Assembly (NCBI RefSeq): GCF_021729885.1 | Contig: NZ_CP063401.1 | Coordinates: forward strand, 1,736,001-1,800,000 | Direction of reading: 5' to 3' | DNA from: Devosia sp. SL43 | GTDB taxonomy: Bacteria > Pseudomonadota > Alphaproteobacteria > Rhizobiales > Devosiaceae | DNA: 64,000 bases | Shown here: positions 10,453-20,000 of the stretch, piece after piece | Layout: every line of letters begins with the position of its first letter | Position numbering within the stretch: the first letter of the stretch is position 1 | Made by a program: the position numbers and the translations under genes | The notes under the pieces: model-generated | The model's database searches: none | Seen by the model: the letters and a program-made list of their open reading frames with translations, nothing else | Told to the model about the DNA's origin: nothing

Positions 10453-12046
10453 GGACCTGCCTCGCTGGCTTGACCGGCAGGCTGAGCCCGATTGACCCCT
10501 CGCCGAACAGGTTGGCATCCATGACCTTGAGGTCGGCCGAGACGAAAAGCGGGAACTCGGACTGCGCCAGCACGTCGCGCTCCAGGTCCACCCCCGGCGC
10601 GATTTCGGTCAGCATGATACCCTCGGGACGGAGCACCATCACGCAGCGCTCAGTGACATAGGTGATGTCCTGCCCCTGCTCGATGGCGCGGCGGCCCGAG
10701 AAGGTGACGTGCTCGACCTGGTTGACGAGCTTCTTGAGCTTGCCTTCCTTCTCGATGACCAGTCTGCCATCGGCCATGGAAAGTTTTGCGCCGGCGTTGA
10801 ACATGCCGGAAAACACGATCTTCCTGGCGCGGGCGGTGATATCGACGAAGCCCCCCGCACCCGCCGTCACATGCGGACGGAAGCTCAGGCGCGACACGTT
10901 GACCGAGCCGGTGCGGTCGATTTCGAGAAAGCTCAGCAGCGAGGCGTCAAACCCGGCGCCCTGGAAATAGGTGAACTGGTGTGGCGAGGGTACATAGGCC
11001 TCCGCGTTTGCAGCGCAGCCAAACGCAAAGTCGAGCAGCGGCACCCCGCCGACCGGGCCTTGTTCGATGACCCAGGTCACCGCGCCATGCAGCCCCTCTT
11101 CGAGCAGGATGCGCGGCACATTGGCCGAGATGCCGAAGCCCAGGTTGACGGCACTGCCTGCCTCAAGCTCCTGTGCCACGCGGCGGGCGATCACTTTCTG
11201 GATGCTGAGTTCGGGCAGGCGGAAGCTATCGAGCGGTCGGATAATCTCGCCCGAAATGGCTGGATCATAGAGCGTCTGGGTGGTCTGCTTCTGGTCGGGA
11301 TCGACCACGACATAATCCACCAGGATGCCCGGGACGCGTACGTCATGCGGCCGCAGCGAGCCGTCCTTGGTGATGCGCTTGACCTGCGCGATGACCACGC
11401 CCCCATTGTTGCGGACAGCAAGGGCCTGGTCGAAGCCGCCCAGATAGGCGCCCTCATGCTCGTAGGTCAGGTTGCCGCGCTCGTCAGCGGTGGTGGCGCG
11501 TATGATCGCCACATGGGGGATGATCGGCTTGAAGAATAGCCAGGTCTGATCATCAAACTCAACACGCCGCACCACTGGAGTGGCACCTGCAGCGGCATTC
11601 ATCGCACAGCCCTGCTGCTGCGGATCGACAAAGGTATCAAGCCCAACCTTGGTAAAGACACCGGGGCGCTTGGCCGCCGCCTCTCGATGCATGTCGAAGA
11701 GAATGCCTGAGGGAATATTGTAGGCCTCAACATCGTTGTTCCCGATCATCTGCCAGATCAGCGGCGGCTCGGCACTGGATGGACCCGATGGATACGACCC
11801 CGCGATGATCGTCTTGAGCAGGCCCTTGCGCGCTAGGTGGTCGATGCCCATGATGCCGCTCATGTCCCCCGCAGCGATCGGGTGCAGCGTAGTCAGGTTT
11901 TGGGGATGGCCGGTCGCCTCGAAGCGTTCGCCAATGGCCTGCAGGGTCCGGTCCGGACACCCCAGCCCCGATGATGATGAAACCGTCACCACCGCGCCAT
12001 CGGGAATGAGCTGTGCCGCCGCCTGAACTGAAATGACCTTGCTCAT
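10445..12046 (-). CDS. Acyl-CoA:acetate/3-ketoacid CoA-transferase (YdiF type, fused alpha-beta)
   Basis: This is a 533-residue single-chain class I CoA-transferase, with the two halves that are separate subunits in other enzymes joined here. The N-terminal half ends near residue 270 and the C-terminal half contains VIEQGPVGGVP, where the Glu forms the glutamyl-CoA intermediate. It is the first gene of the minus-strand operon. Its promoter, with operators in and around the spacer, is at 12264-12299. I see no strong ribosome site before the ATG. It would move CoA onto a carboxylic acid formed in the pathway. Confidence 0.9.
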   Translation of the reverse strand: MSKVISVQAAAQLIPDGAVVTVSSSSGLGCPDRTLQAIGERFEATGHPQNLTTLHPIAAGDMSGIMGIDHLARKGLLKTIIAGSYPSGPSSAEPPLIWQMIGNNDVEAYNIPSGILFDMHREAAAKRPGVFTKVGLDTFVDPQQQGCAMNAAAGATPVVRRVEFDDQTWLFFKPIIPHVAIIRATTADERGNLTYEHEGAYLGGFDQALAVRNNGGVVIAQVKRITKDGSLRPHDVRVPGILVDYVVVDPDQKQTTQTLYDPAISGEIIRPLDSFRLPELSIQKVIARRVAQELEAGSAVNLGFGISANVPRILLEEGLHGAVTWVIEQGPVGGVPLLDFAFGCAANAEAYVPSPHQFTYFQGAGFDASLLSFLEIDRTGSVNVSRLSFRPHVTAGAGGFVDITARARKIVFSGMFNAGAKLSMADGRLVIEKEGKLKKLVNQVEHVTFSGRRAIEQGQDITYVTERCVMVLRPEGIMLTEIAPGVDLERDVLAQSEFPLFVSADLKVMDANLFGEGSIGLSLPVKPARQVHV

Positions 12047-12263
12047 ATTGCGCTACACCACGACCCGGTAAGCGCTCGCGTCTGCAACGGCATGCCGGGG
12101 AGCGGGGAACGATGTTGGGGGACGAGTCGCCGGCCAAGGCCGAGCCAGGCTATGCGCCGTGAATTCCAAGCGGCACCAACGCAATCTCCATGGACGCCCC
12201 TCACCCCAAACTCCTGCATGCAAGTATCCTCGCCTTCCTGTTCGATTGTTCGAACTCTTGCTG

Positions 12264-12299
12264 TTGGATCGTTCTATTGGATCGTTCCAAATCTGTCAA
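12264..12299 (-). promoter_or_regulatory. Promoter of the CoA-transferase operon with two LacI-type operators
   Basis: On the minus strand TTGACA (12299-12294) is followed by a 17-base spacer and TAGAAC. The spacer contains TTGGAACGATCCAA (12290-12277). A second, partial copy overlaps the -10 region (12276-12264). This is the same architecture as the divergent promoter at 13816-13844, so one repressor probably blocks both. Confidence 0.7.
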
Positions 12300-12425
12300 C
12301 TCATTGAACTGACGAGTCGATAGGCTCCAGGAGAGTCCTCGTTATCTATATGATATTGTTGCTCATACCGCCCTCTGAACGGGCCGTTTGCCGGTCGCCG
12401 ATCAGCGATCGCATGAGCAGAACGG

Positions 12426-12439
12426 TTGGATCGTTCCAG
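12426..12439. promoter_or_regulatory. Probable auxiliary LacI-type operator
   Basis: TTGGATCGTTCCAG differs from the core palindrome at two arm positions. It lies just past the stop of the LacI-family gene and about 150 bases from the promoter operators, a distance suited to repression by DNA looping. Confidence 0.5.
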
Positions 12440-12463
12440 AAATTCTCCTGGGCAGGATAGGTG

Positions 12464-13540
12464 TCAGACCGTGTCCGACACTCTGGCCCGAGTCGTGTCG
12501 CGAACCACCAGTCGCACAGGGGTACGGAAGGTATCGACTTCGATCCGCTGCGCCGTGATCTGCCGGAGCAGCAGGCCCACCGCCCGCTGGCCAATCATTT
12601 GCGGATCCACCGCGATGGTAGTCAGCTTCGGGATGGAGGAACCGGCCTCGATCACGTCGTCAAATCCGACCACGCAAAAGTCTGCGCCGGGCTCCAGGCG
12701 GCGGGCGCGCAGCGCATCCATGGCCCCGAAGGCCACCGCATCATTGAAACATTGTGCCGCAGTCGCCCTACCGCTGCCCGCCGCGAACAGCTTGTCGATC
12801 GCCGAGATACCCCCCGCGCGTGAGGGAGCCGACGGCACGACCAAAGAGGGATCGACATCGATGCCGGCTGCTGAAAGGGCATCGAGATATCCTTGCCGGC
12901 GTTCTTCGAACACTTGGATGTCTGGGAAACCGCCCAGAAAGGCTATGCGTCGGTGCCCGAGGCCGATCAGATGTTCCACTCCCATGCGCGCGCCGGCATA
13001 GTTGTCAGAAAGCACGGACGACACCTTGGCGCCCGGCACCCCGCGGATAGCGACCACGACGGGTATGCCATGGCTGATGATCGGCTTGAGGTCCGCGATC
13101 GTGGTCCCCCGTGCCGGCGAGATAATCATGCCGGCAATGCCATGTTCGCGCATTGAGGCCATGACCTCGCGCTGCCGCGCGACATCCTCTCCGGTATGGG
13201 CGAGCAGTTGAACATAGCCTGCCGACTGCAGGACATAATCCATGCCCACAGCCAGTTCGGCGAAGAAGCTGTTGGTCAGGTCATTGACCACAATGCCGAT
13301 GATCTTCGAATTCGGCATACGCATATTGGCGGCGCCGCGATTGTAGACATAGCCGAGCCGCTCGATGGCATTGCGCACCTTTTCGCGGGTCGCCTCGTGA
13401 ACCACCGGATTGCCCTGCAGCACCAGCGATACGGTCGACTTGGAGACACCGGCCGCCTTGGCAACATCTATGACGGTAATGGACTTTTTGGTTGTCACCG
13501 GTGATGCACCAATATGTCTCCAATCGCTGAAATCCGGCAC
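12464..13540 (-). CDS. LacI family transcriptional regulator
   Basis: This is a LacI/GalR-type regulator of up to 358 residues. The N-terminal helix-turn-helix reads ITVIDVAKAAGVSKSTVSLV (about residues 21-40), followed by the hinge region and a periplasmic-binding-protein-like sensor domain (NSFFAELAVGMD, DNYAGARMGVEHLIGLGHRR, VVGFDD). The listed start is GTG at 13540; GTG at 13498 is also possible. It sits between the two divergent operons, both of which carry the same CG-centred palindrome of the kind LacI-family proteins bind. It therefore probably represses both operons, and the sensor fold suggests a sugar or polyol inducer. Confidence 0.9.
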   Translation of the reverse strand: MPDFSDWRHIGASPVTTKKSITVIDVAKAAGVSKSTVSLVLQGNPVVHEATREKVRNAIERLGYVYNRGAANMRMPNSKIIGIVVNDLTNSFFAELAVGMDYVLQSAGYVQLLAHTGEDVARQREVMASMREHGIAGMIISPARGTTIADLKPIISHGIPVVVAIRGVPGAKVSSVLSDNYAGARMGVEHLIGLGHRRIAFLGGFPDIQVFEERRQGYLDALSAAGIDVDPSLVVPSAPSRAGGISAIDKLFAAGSGRATAAQCFNDAVAFGAMDALRARRLEPGADFCVVGFDDVIEAGSSIPKLTTIAVDPQMIGQRAVGLLLRQITAQRIEVDTFRTPVRLVVRDTTRARVSDTV

Positions 13541-13815
13541 TCCAGAGAGGTTAGTGCAGCTCTATGCCGCCCTATGCCGGGTCCACAGTCCATCGCCCGA
13601 CCATAGCTTACCCGAGCCGCTCTCCGTAGCGCCCGGGCACCTGTTCACGAGCTCAAATTACGCTGGTTTTGGGCCGAAGAGCCTTACGCCGACAGCTGGA
13701 ACGATCCATGCACCAACTAGAATCCAATCATCAAGTACGGCACCCTCGCACAAATCTCAAGAAGGGTCCGCCATTTCTCCATCGAGCCCCGCTCAAACAT
13801 CATCAAGCGCGACCC

Positions 13816-13844
13816 TTGACAAATTTGGAACGTTCCAATTATCT
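13816..13844 (+). promoter_or_regulatory. Promoter of the Gfo/Idh operon with LacI-type operator in the spacer
   Basis: TTGACA (13816-13821), a 17-base spacer and TTATCT (13839-13844) form a plausible sigma-70 promoter. The spacer contains the perfect palindrome TTGGAACGTTCCAA (13825-13838), matching the operator at 12277-12290. The start codon of the first gene is 145 bases downstream. The rest of the 449-base gap from 13541 to 13989 shows nothing else I can support. Confidence 0.75.
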
Positions 13845-13989
13845 TTGATCGTGGTCAAAGAGGCACGCCTCTGGTGGCGCGGTTGCGGCGACATTCCTCC
13901 GCCTGCGATCGCTGAAAGGCGATCCATAAGCGCAGACCGAGCGAAACAACGATGCGGCCGTCACCTCGGCCAATGAAAGGGCGAAAGCC

Positions 13990-15159
13990 ATGTCTGAAAT
14001 CAGGGTAGCGATCCTTGGAGCATCCGGGTGGATGGGGAAGGTTCATGCCATGGCCTTCCAGACCTTTCCGCACTTTTTCGGCACATCGGGCGGCACGGCT
14101 CGGGTCGTCGCGCTGGTCGAAGCGAACCCCAAGCATGCTGACGAACTGGCAAGTCGCGTGCCCGGCGCCAAAGTCCTTCAGGACTGGAGGGCTGTGGTCA
14201 ACGACCCGGAAATCGACCTGATCGACATCTGCCTTCCCGACTCCCTGCATTACGAAGTCGCCAAGGCAGCCTTGTTGGCCGGCAAGCACGTCTATTGTGA
14301 AAAGCCACTAGCCAACACGGCCGCAGAAGCACGCGAACTGGCCGACCTGGCACGGGCCAAGGGGGTGATCACTCGGGTCGGCCATGCCTTCCCGCGCAAC
14401 CCCGTCCACGACTTGGCGAGAGAGATCATTACCGCCGGCGAGATCGGCGAGATCAAAATGTTCCGTGGCTGCCAGCATATTGACATGTATGGCGATCCCA
14501 ACGCGCCATTCATGTGGCGTGCCGATGGCAAATTGGCCCCCACCGGTATCGTCGGCGACACCGGCTCCCATATCTTCAGCTTCATGTCGTTCCTGGTTGG
14601 CCGTGTCAGTGCCTTGGTGGCCGAAAACTTCATCACCACGCCCAGGCGTCCGGTGGTCGAAGGTTCCGCCCTGGGCGCACAGGCCGCGCTTACCGGCAAC
14701 GAGGCCTGGGCGGACGTGACCAACCCTGACGCGACCAACCTGATTTGCCGTTTCGAGAACGGCGCCCGCGGCATTGTCGATTTCAGCCGAGTTGCGACGG
14801 GCCGCAAGTTCATGCAGACCTACGAGGTCTATGGCACCAAAGGCAGCATTGCCTACACCTATGACGAGATCAACCGGCTGCGGTTCTATTCCAGCGCGGA
14901 CCCATCCGGTCGCGCCGGCTTTCGGGAGATCGATGTCGGACCCGAAAGCGCCAACTACCGCGCCTTCCTGCCCTTGCCAAACTTTGGTCTCGGCTACAAC
15001 GAGACCAAGATCATCGAGGCAGCGGAAGTCATCCGCTCCATCGTCCACAAGACGCCGATGTGGCCCACTTTCGACACTGGCCACCACATCTGTCAGATCG
15101 TCGACGCCTGCATGGAATCGGGCCGCCAGCAGCGCTGGGTCGACATTCCGACCGCCTGA
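13990..15159 (+). CDS. Gfo/Idh/MocA family NAD(P)-dependent oxidoreductase
   Basis: This 389-residue protein has an N-terminal Rossmann fold with GASGWMG (residues 10-16), the family signature CEKPLANTAAEA and GDTGSH in the C-terminal substrate domain. Family members oxidise or reduce a hydroxyl/keto group on sugars, inositols or sugar acids. AAGGG precedes the ATG. It is the first gene of the plus-strand operon, followed by an FAD dehydrogenase and a sugar kinase, and it faces the LacI-controlled transport and oxidation operon across a shared regulatory region. Confidence 0.9.
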   Translation: MSEIRVAILGASGWMGKVHAMAFQTFPHFFGTSGGTARVVALVEANPKHADELASRVPGAKVLQDWRAVVNDPEIDLIDICLPDSLHYEVAKAALLAGKHVYCEKPLANTAAEARELADLARAKGVITRVGHAFPRNPVHDLAREIITAGEIGEIKMFRGCQHIDMYGDPNAPFMWRADGKLAPTGIVGDTGSHIFSFMSFLVGRVSALVAENFITTPRRPVVEGSALGAQAALTGNEAWADVTNPDATNLICRFENGARGIVDFSRVATGRKFMQTYEVYGTKGSIAYTYDEINRLRFYSSADPSGRAGFREIDVGPESANYRAFLPLPNFGLGYNETKIIEAAEVIRSIVHKTPMWPTFDTGHHICQIVDACMESGRQQRWVDIPTA

Positions 15160-15180
15160 ACAAGTCCAGGGATGCCCGCG

Positions 15181-17277
15181 ATGACCATGGACGTTCCGCA
15201 GCACATCCTCGATACCCTGACCGATGTCGACATGCCGCGCTTGCCGGCGGAGCCCGCCGCATCGGACATGCTGCATCTGGCAGGCCTTGATGTGCCGCTT
15301 TATCGGAGCGGCTGCATCATTGTCGGATCCGGTGCCGCCGGCCTGCGCGCTGCCGTCGAGCTGAAGCGTCGTGGCAGTGATGTGGTGGTGATCAGCCAGA
15401 GCGCCTGGGGCGGCACGTCGGCGTGCTCAGGCTCGGACAAGCAGACCCTGCACACAGCCAATACCGCCGACCAGGGTGACAATTACCAGTCCATGGCGCA
15501 TGCCATCCGCGCCGGCGGCGCCATGGATGAGGACACTGCCTATGTCGAGGCGGTCGGTTCGCCCAGGATGATGGCGACCCTGCAGTATCTGGGACTGCCG
15601 CTGCCGCAAGAACCTCTGGGCGGCACGCTTCGCTACCGGACAGACCACGACGAAGTCGGGCGAGCAACCAGTTGCGGCCCCAGGACATCCAGGCTCATGG
15701 TCCAGGTCCTGGCTGAAGAGGCCCTGCGGCTGAACGTCCCGATCTTCAACCACACGACTGCAGTCAGCCTGTTGGTGGATGAGTATGGCCCGTGTCGTCG
15801 GATTGTTGGCCTTGTAACGATGCGCGCTAGCGACCGATCAAAGGGCAATCCATTCGGCTTGGCAATCTTTGCCTGCAACACGCTGGTTCTTGCCGCAGGC
15901 GGGCCGGGCGAGCTCTATCGGGACAGCGTCTACCCCAATGGGTGTTTCGGCGCCCTCGGACTGGCCCTGGAAGCCGGTATCGAGCTAGTCAACCTCACCG
16001 AAAGCCAGTTCGGCATCGGCACCCGTCGGGAAGGCTTCCCTTGGAACCTGTCCGGCACATACGTCCAGTCTATCCCCCATGTCTATTCGGTGGACTGTAA
16101 TGGTAACGAGCACCATTTTCTGGCTGACTACTATCGGACAACACAGGAACTGGCCTCAAATCTGTTCCGCAAAGGCTATCAGTGGCCATTCCACGCCACT
16201 CGCATGCTGGATTTCGGGTCGAGCCTGGTGGATCTGGCGATCCATCGAGAATCCGCGTTGGGCAGGTCGGTCTTCATGGATTTCAACCGCAATCCACTCC
16301 AGATACCCGGCGACCTGCCTTTCAGCCTGGAGCGACTAGACCCCGATGTTGCCGACTACTTAGGTAAGGCAGGTGCCTTGCAAGACCTTCCTATTGCGCG
16401 GCTCCAGCACATGAACCCGCTCGCGATCGAACTATACCGCCGTTACAAAATAGACATTGCGCAGGACCCGCTGGAGTTCGCGGTGAACAACCAGCACATG
16501 AACGGCGGCATAATGGTGGATTGCTGGGGTCAAACCAACCTCAGCGGCTGCTACGCCATCGGGGAGGCAGCCGGCACTCACGGCGTGACCCGACCTGGCG
16601 GTGCCGCACTCAATGCCGGCCAGGTCTTCGGTACCCGTGCTGCCGAACACATCGCCGGAAGCCGCCCAGCTGGCAAGACCTCGCCTGGCGAGATTGCGCG
16701 CATAGCGGGACAACGCGTCGACGAGCTCTTGGCGTGCCTGCGTGCCGACAGCCCCAATACCGTCAAGTCCGTGCGCACCGAAGTACAGGCCCGCATGAGC
16801 GAGAAGGCTGGTCTGATTTGCGATGTCGAAGGCGTCAGCTTGGCACTGGCGGAAGCTCAGAACCTGGTCCGCAGCATCTCGGCCAAAGGCATCGGCTACT
16901 CCCGCTCGGCCGAGGCTGCGCGATCACTGCAATGGCGGCACATGGCGGTGGCGTCCGAAGCGGTGCTCACCGCCCTTGACCACTATGTCCGCAATGGCGG
17001 CGGCAGCCGTGGGGCGCGAGCCATCTGCGATCCGGCGGGAGGGGCTGTGCCATCGAGCAAAGACGGGCCTATGGCCGACTATCGCTTCCGCATCGAGCAG
17101 GCGGCGCATAGGGACGAACAGATCGTTGTCTGGCGTGAAGGCGATGTCCTTCGCGTCCGGACCCGGCCGAACCGGCAACTCGACAAGTCGACGAAATCCT
17201 TCTTTGAGCGCGACTGGCCCGACTGGCTGACTGGCCGCATCTACGGTGCGTCTCAGGCAGAGACGGCCCGATCGTGA
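15181..17277 (+). CDS. FAD-binding dehydrogenase of the fumarate reductase/L-aspartate oxidase superfamily
   Basis: This flavoprotein of about 698 residues has the FAD motif GSGAAGLRAA at residues 49-58 and the GGTSACSGSDKQT segment. A second FAD contact is GCYAIGEAAGTHGVTRPGGA. The C-terminal helical region is of the succinate dehydrogenase/fumarate reductase flavoprotein type. I prefer the ATG at 15181 because AGGG lies 8 bases upstream; ATG at 15172 is also in frame. No iron-sulfur or membrane-anchor partner genes are nearby. It probably works on an intermediate shared with the Gfo/Idh enzyme. I do not recognise a characterised orthologue. Confidence 0.75.
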   Translation: MTMDVPQHILDTLTDVDMPRLPAEPAASDMLHLAGLDVPLYRSGCIIVGSGAAGLRAAVELKRRGSDVVVISQSAWGGTSACSGSDKQTLHTANTADQGDNYQSMAHAIRAGGAMDEDTAYVEAVGSPRMMATLQYLGLPLPQEPLGGTLRYRTDHDEVGRATSCGPRTSRLMVQVLAEEALRLNVPIFNHTTAVSLLVDEYGPCRRIVGLVTMRASDRSKGNPFGLAIFACNTLVLAAGGPGELYRDSVYPNGCFGALGLALEAGIELVNLTESQFGIGTRREGFPWNLSGTYVQSIPHVYSVDCNGNEHHFLADYYRTTQELASNLFRKGYQWPFHATRMLDFGSSLVDLAIHRESALGRSVFMDFNRNPLQIPGDLPFSLERLDPDVADYLGKAGALQDLPIARLQHMNPLAIELYRRYKIDIAQDPLEFAVNNQHMNGGIMVDCWGQTNLSGCYAIGEAAGTHGVTRPGGAALNAGQVFGTRAAEHIAGSRPAGKTSPGEIARIAGQRVDELLACLRADSPNTVKSVRTEVQARMSEKAGLICDVEGVSLALAEAQNLVRSISAKGIGYSRSAEAARSLQWRHMAVASEAVLTALDHYVRNGGGSRGARAICDPAGGAVPSSKDGPMADYRFRIEQAAHRDEQIVVWREGDVLRVRTRPNRQLDKSTKSFFERDWPDWLTGRIYGASQAETARS

Positions 17278-18218
17278 TCAGCTTTACCTCAAGGCGCGCG
17301 GTATCGATCGGCGAGGCCATGGTCGAATTCGCGCCGGCCGGTCCTGAATTGTTTCGCAGGGGCTTTGCCGGCGACACGTTCAATACGATCTGGCACATCG
17401 CGCAGCTCATGGGTCCGACCGCCGATTGCGGTTTCGTGACACGCGTCGGCAACGACAGCCACTCGGATCGCTTCGTTGCCGCAATGGCGGCGGATGGCCT
17501 CGACACCAACAATGTGTCGCGGGACCCCGACCGCCAGATGGGTCTCTATCTGATCGAACTGGACGGCGCTGAGCGGCGATTTCACTACTGGCGGCAGGGC
17601 TCCGCTGCGCAGCGACTTGCCGACGACACTCCAGCGCTGCGCAACGCGATCTGCCGGGGTGGTTTGATCCACCTGTCTGGCATCACCCTATCCATCCTCT
17701 CAGTCGATGCACGGTCCAGATTGTGGGCGGCACTGCGTGAAGCCCGTCAGGGCGGGGCAATCGTGTCCTTCGATCCCAATGTCCGTATGCGGCTTTGGTC
17801 ATCACAGGAAGAGGCCCGTGTTGTCATCGACCGCATGCTGGGCATGACGGACATCGCCATGCCAAGCTACGATGACGAGCGCGCGCTCTGGGGCGATGCC
17901 TCCCCCTACGACACTGCGGCCAGGATTGCCTCCTATGGTGTTCAAGAAGTCATCGTGAAGGACGGCGCCAATCCGGTTCATGCCTGTTTAGGCGGCCAGT
18001 TCCATACCTTCTCCACCCCCGCCGCCAACCAGGTGCTCGATACCACCGGCGCAGGGGACTCCTTCAACGGAGGATATCTTGCGGGGCGTCTCCTCGGCCT
18101 CCGCAACGAGCCCGCGGTTCGCCTTGGCCAGCAACTAGCTGATGAAGTGATTAGGACCTACGGTGCGCTTGCAGCGCGGGAGCGTGTCGTCGAACTCCGT
18201 CCCAAATCCGAAATCTAG
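17274..18218 (+). CDS. PfkB family carbohydrate kinase (2-keto-3-deoxygluconate kinase-like)
   Basis: This 314-residue ribokinase-fold kinase ends its catalytic core with DTTGAGDSFNGGYLAGR (about residue 257), where the Asp is the catalytic base. The N-terminal SIGEAMVEF, RGFAGDTFN and the central DPNVRMRLW resemble KdgK more than fructokinases. The GTG start overlaps the previous stop codon. A ketodeoxy-acid or keto-sugar kinase at the end of this operon suggests that the sugar-derived part of the substrate enters central metabolism by phosphorylation. Confidence 0.85.
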   Translation: MISFTSRRAVSIGEAMVEFAPAGPELFRRGFAGDTFNTIWHIAQLMGPTADCGFVTRVGNDSHSDRFVAAMAADGLDTNNVSRDPDRQMGLYLIELDGAERRFHYWRQGSAAQRLADDTPALRNAICRGGLIHLSGITLSILSVDARSRLWAALREARQGGAIVSFDPNVRMRLWSSQEEARVVIDRMLGMTDIAMPSYDDERALWGDASPYDTAARIASYGVQEVIVKDGANPVHACLGGQFHTFSTPAANQVLDTTGAGDSFNGGYLAGRLLGLRNEPAVRLGQQLADEVIRTYGALAARERVVELRPKSEI

Positions 18219-18307
18219 GGGATCCGTTCCACGAACGTCCGCTTTCGCGGCGATCGCCAAAGCGTCCTGAACGGCCGAAATGGGGCGCAAAGCGGTCGGC
18301 TTTTCGC

Positions 18308-18321
18308 TTGAGGATCGTCAA
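18308..18321. promoter_or_regulatory. Weak Fnr/FixK-like box
   Basis: TTGAGGATCGTCAA has the TTGA-N6-TCAA pattern. It lies between the kinase gene and the M41 remnant, with no obvious start codon to serve. It may be a chance match or belong to an eroded gene. Confidence 0.25.
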
Positions 18322-18380
18322 TTCGGGTACTCGAAGCGTCGCTGGAAGGGCGACACGTTCTGTGTGCCAGCCTGTCGCCG

Positions 18381-18902
18381 CTAGTGCAGCAACCTTATGT
18401 TTGGCGCGGCCGGAACAGCGGCGAACCTTCTCCCATCAACGCGCTCCAGCTCGTCGACGTTCTCAAGCAGCACTGCCGACGCCCGAGCTAGCGTCGCCTC
18501 CATCCGTCGTCGCACGCTGGCAACTGCTAGTGGCGAAACTGCAGGGCGATGGTCGGGCCGTCCAAATAGATCACCCCACATTCGCCAAAGCCAGTTTTTG
18601 AACTCTAGATCGCTGGCAATCGCCGTCGCTACGGCCAAGTCGGAACCTGGGATGCCAAATCCGAATGTGGAAACATCACCGAACACGATTTCTTCCCCCG
18701 CGCGGCCGGCCATGATGACAGCGAGCAGATCATTGCAGGTCTGCGCCGTGTGGAAACGCTCCCCAGACAGGGTCTTTTCCAGCTGACGAGCGAACTCACC
18801 GGCATTGGGGGCCATCTCAGCCAGCCCAAGCTCCCGCGCCACAATCCTTTGTGCGTTTCGGTAGATAGCGATGCGGCGGCGGACCCCGGGGCAACAGCTT
18901 GT
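18381..18902 (-). pseudogene. Remnant of an FtsH-type M41 peptidase domain
   Basis: The frame encodes the C-terminal half of an M41 peptidase domain. MAGRAGEEIVFGDVSTFG followed by GSDLAVATAIASDLE matches the family segment after the zinc-binding motif. The upstream part with the HExxH zinc site and the whole AAA module are absent. The frame is closed by TAG at 18903-18905, and family-like sequence (RRRIAIYRNAQRIVARELG) already begins before the first plausible start, GTG at 18842. It is therefore probably a truncated or frameshifted fragment. A short functional protein from GTG 18842 (153 residues) cannot be excluded. Confidence 0.6.
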
Positions 18903-19079
18903 CTAAGGGATCCGGAACCTGCGCTTCGGCGACACTGTCTGTCACGTATGCCGCGCTGAAACGTTTCGGACTGCAATCCCACACGATCGCTCTCTCCGTC
19001 CACGAACAGGCGTTGCCGCTGGCACAGCGGGCGGCACGCGAACTCAAGCTGCAGGACGAGGGGTGCGCTAGCGACCCGC

Positions 19080-19589
19080 CTAACGCTCGCGGCCTTCGAT
19101 ATGGACCATCCCTGCACCGCCGGTTGCCTCGTTGTGCGCCCAACTGGCGAGGTCGGAGTCGATCACGATATAGCTCCCCGCCGGTAGGGTGAGGTGCGGG
19201 CGCACGGTCCAGTAGGCATTTTGGACGCCACCTTGGCCGGGGGAACCGTGTGATGCCCACGGCCCGTAAAGGCGCCCGTGGGCATCAACCAGGGCAATGC
19301 TCCCCGGATCGGCACCCTTGCCGTTGTTCCAGTGGTAGGTGGTGATCGCCGTAATTCGCGTTTGTCCTTCGAGCCGGACGATCGGAGCTGCGATCGGTTG
19401 CGTGTAGACGGTGTGGATGTTGCCGTTGTCGAACACCACCGGGTCGGTCCGTGGCACCTCCCATGCGACGAAAGCAACCGCTTTCTCAACTGGTCGAACC
19501 ATCGGCTGGGCTGCAGAGGCCTGCTGAGGACCTGCGGCCAGAACGATCAGCGCAAGTGCAATGGCGGAAAGCTGGCAAAGCGAAGACAT
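19080..19589 (-). CDS. Hypothetical secreted protein
   Basis: This 169-residue protein has a clear signal peptide (residues 1-26, cleavage near QASA-AQP). The mature part is rich in beta-type sequence (TYHWNNGKGADPGSIALVD, LTLPAGSYIVIDSD, GAGMVHIEG) and is probably periplasmic. I do not recognise the family. A TTGACGTGGATCAA box 170 bases upstream suggests oxygen- or redox-dependent expression together with its neighbours. Confidence 0.7.
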   Translation of the reverse strand: MSSLCQLSAIALALIVLAAGPQQASAAQPMVRPVEKAVAFVAWEVPRTDPVVFDNGNIHTVYTQPIAAPIVRLEGQTRITAITTYHWNNGKGADPGSIALVDAHGRLYGPWASHGSPGQGGVQNAYWTVRPHLTLPAGSYIVIDSDLASWAHNEATGGAGMVHIEGRER

Positions 19590-20000
19590 GTCGGAACTCC
19601 ATTTCAGTTTGGACGCTGTCCCGACGGAAGGCCCAGGTCGCGTCCTGGAGGTCTGAGTCGGCCACCCGCCCGACCGTTGCCGACGGAAAGTGTAGACCCA
19701 AACATCTTGGCCGCTCCTGCAGAACCGTATGCAGCATGGCCTGCCTCAGTGGGCCTGACCTTGACGTGGATCAAAACCGCTAGGCTCCTGCCAGACCAGC
19801 GCAGGCCCCCGCAACCGCCAGCTGGGGCGTTTGGATTCCAACGCAAGGCTTTCGATCACGGCCAGAAGGTGGCGGTAGAGCGGAACTCGGCGCTGGGCCT
19901 AGCGGAGCGCCTTCGCCTCGGCCGCGTTCGCTGCGGTTGAAACTTCCCTCTGTCCATTCAACTGCACAAACTCTCGGATCCTATGCGGCGGTCTCGGTAG
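19590..20000. other. Intergenic region carrying one Fnr/FixK-like box
   Basis: No frame in this 411-base stretch looks like a real gene. The only element I can support is the box at 19761-19774. Confidence 0.5.
19761..19774. promoter_or_regulatory. Fnr/FixK-like box
   Basis: TTGACGTGGATCAA has the TTGAC-N4-ATCAA pattern of Fnr/FixK-type sites. It is 172 bases upstream of the secreted-protein gene on the minus strand. Confidence 0.5.

Noticed and set aside
18629-19260. Frames upstream of the M41 remnant as the missing N-terminal half
   Set aside because: I searched all minus-strand frames for a HExxH zinc site or AAA motifs and found none.
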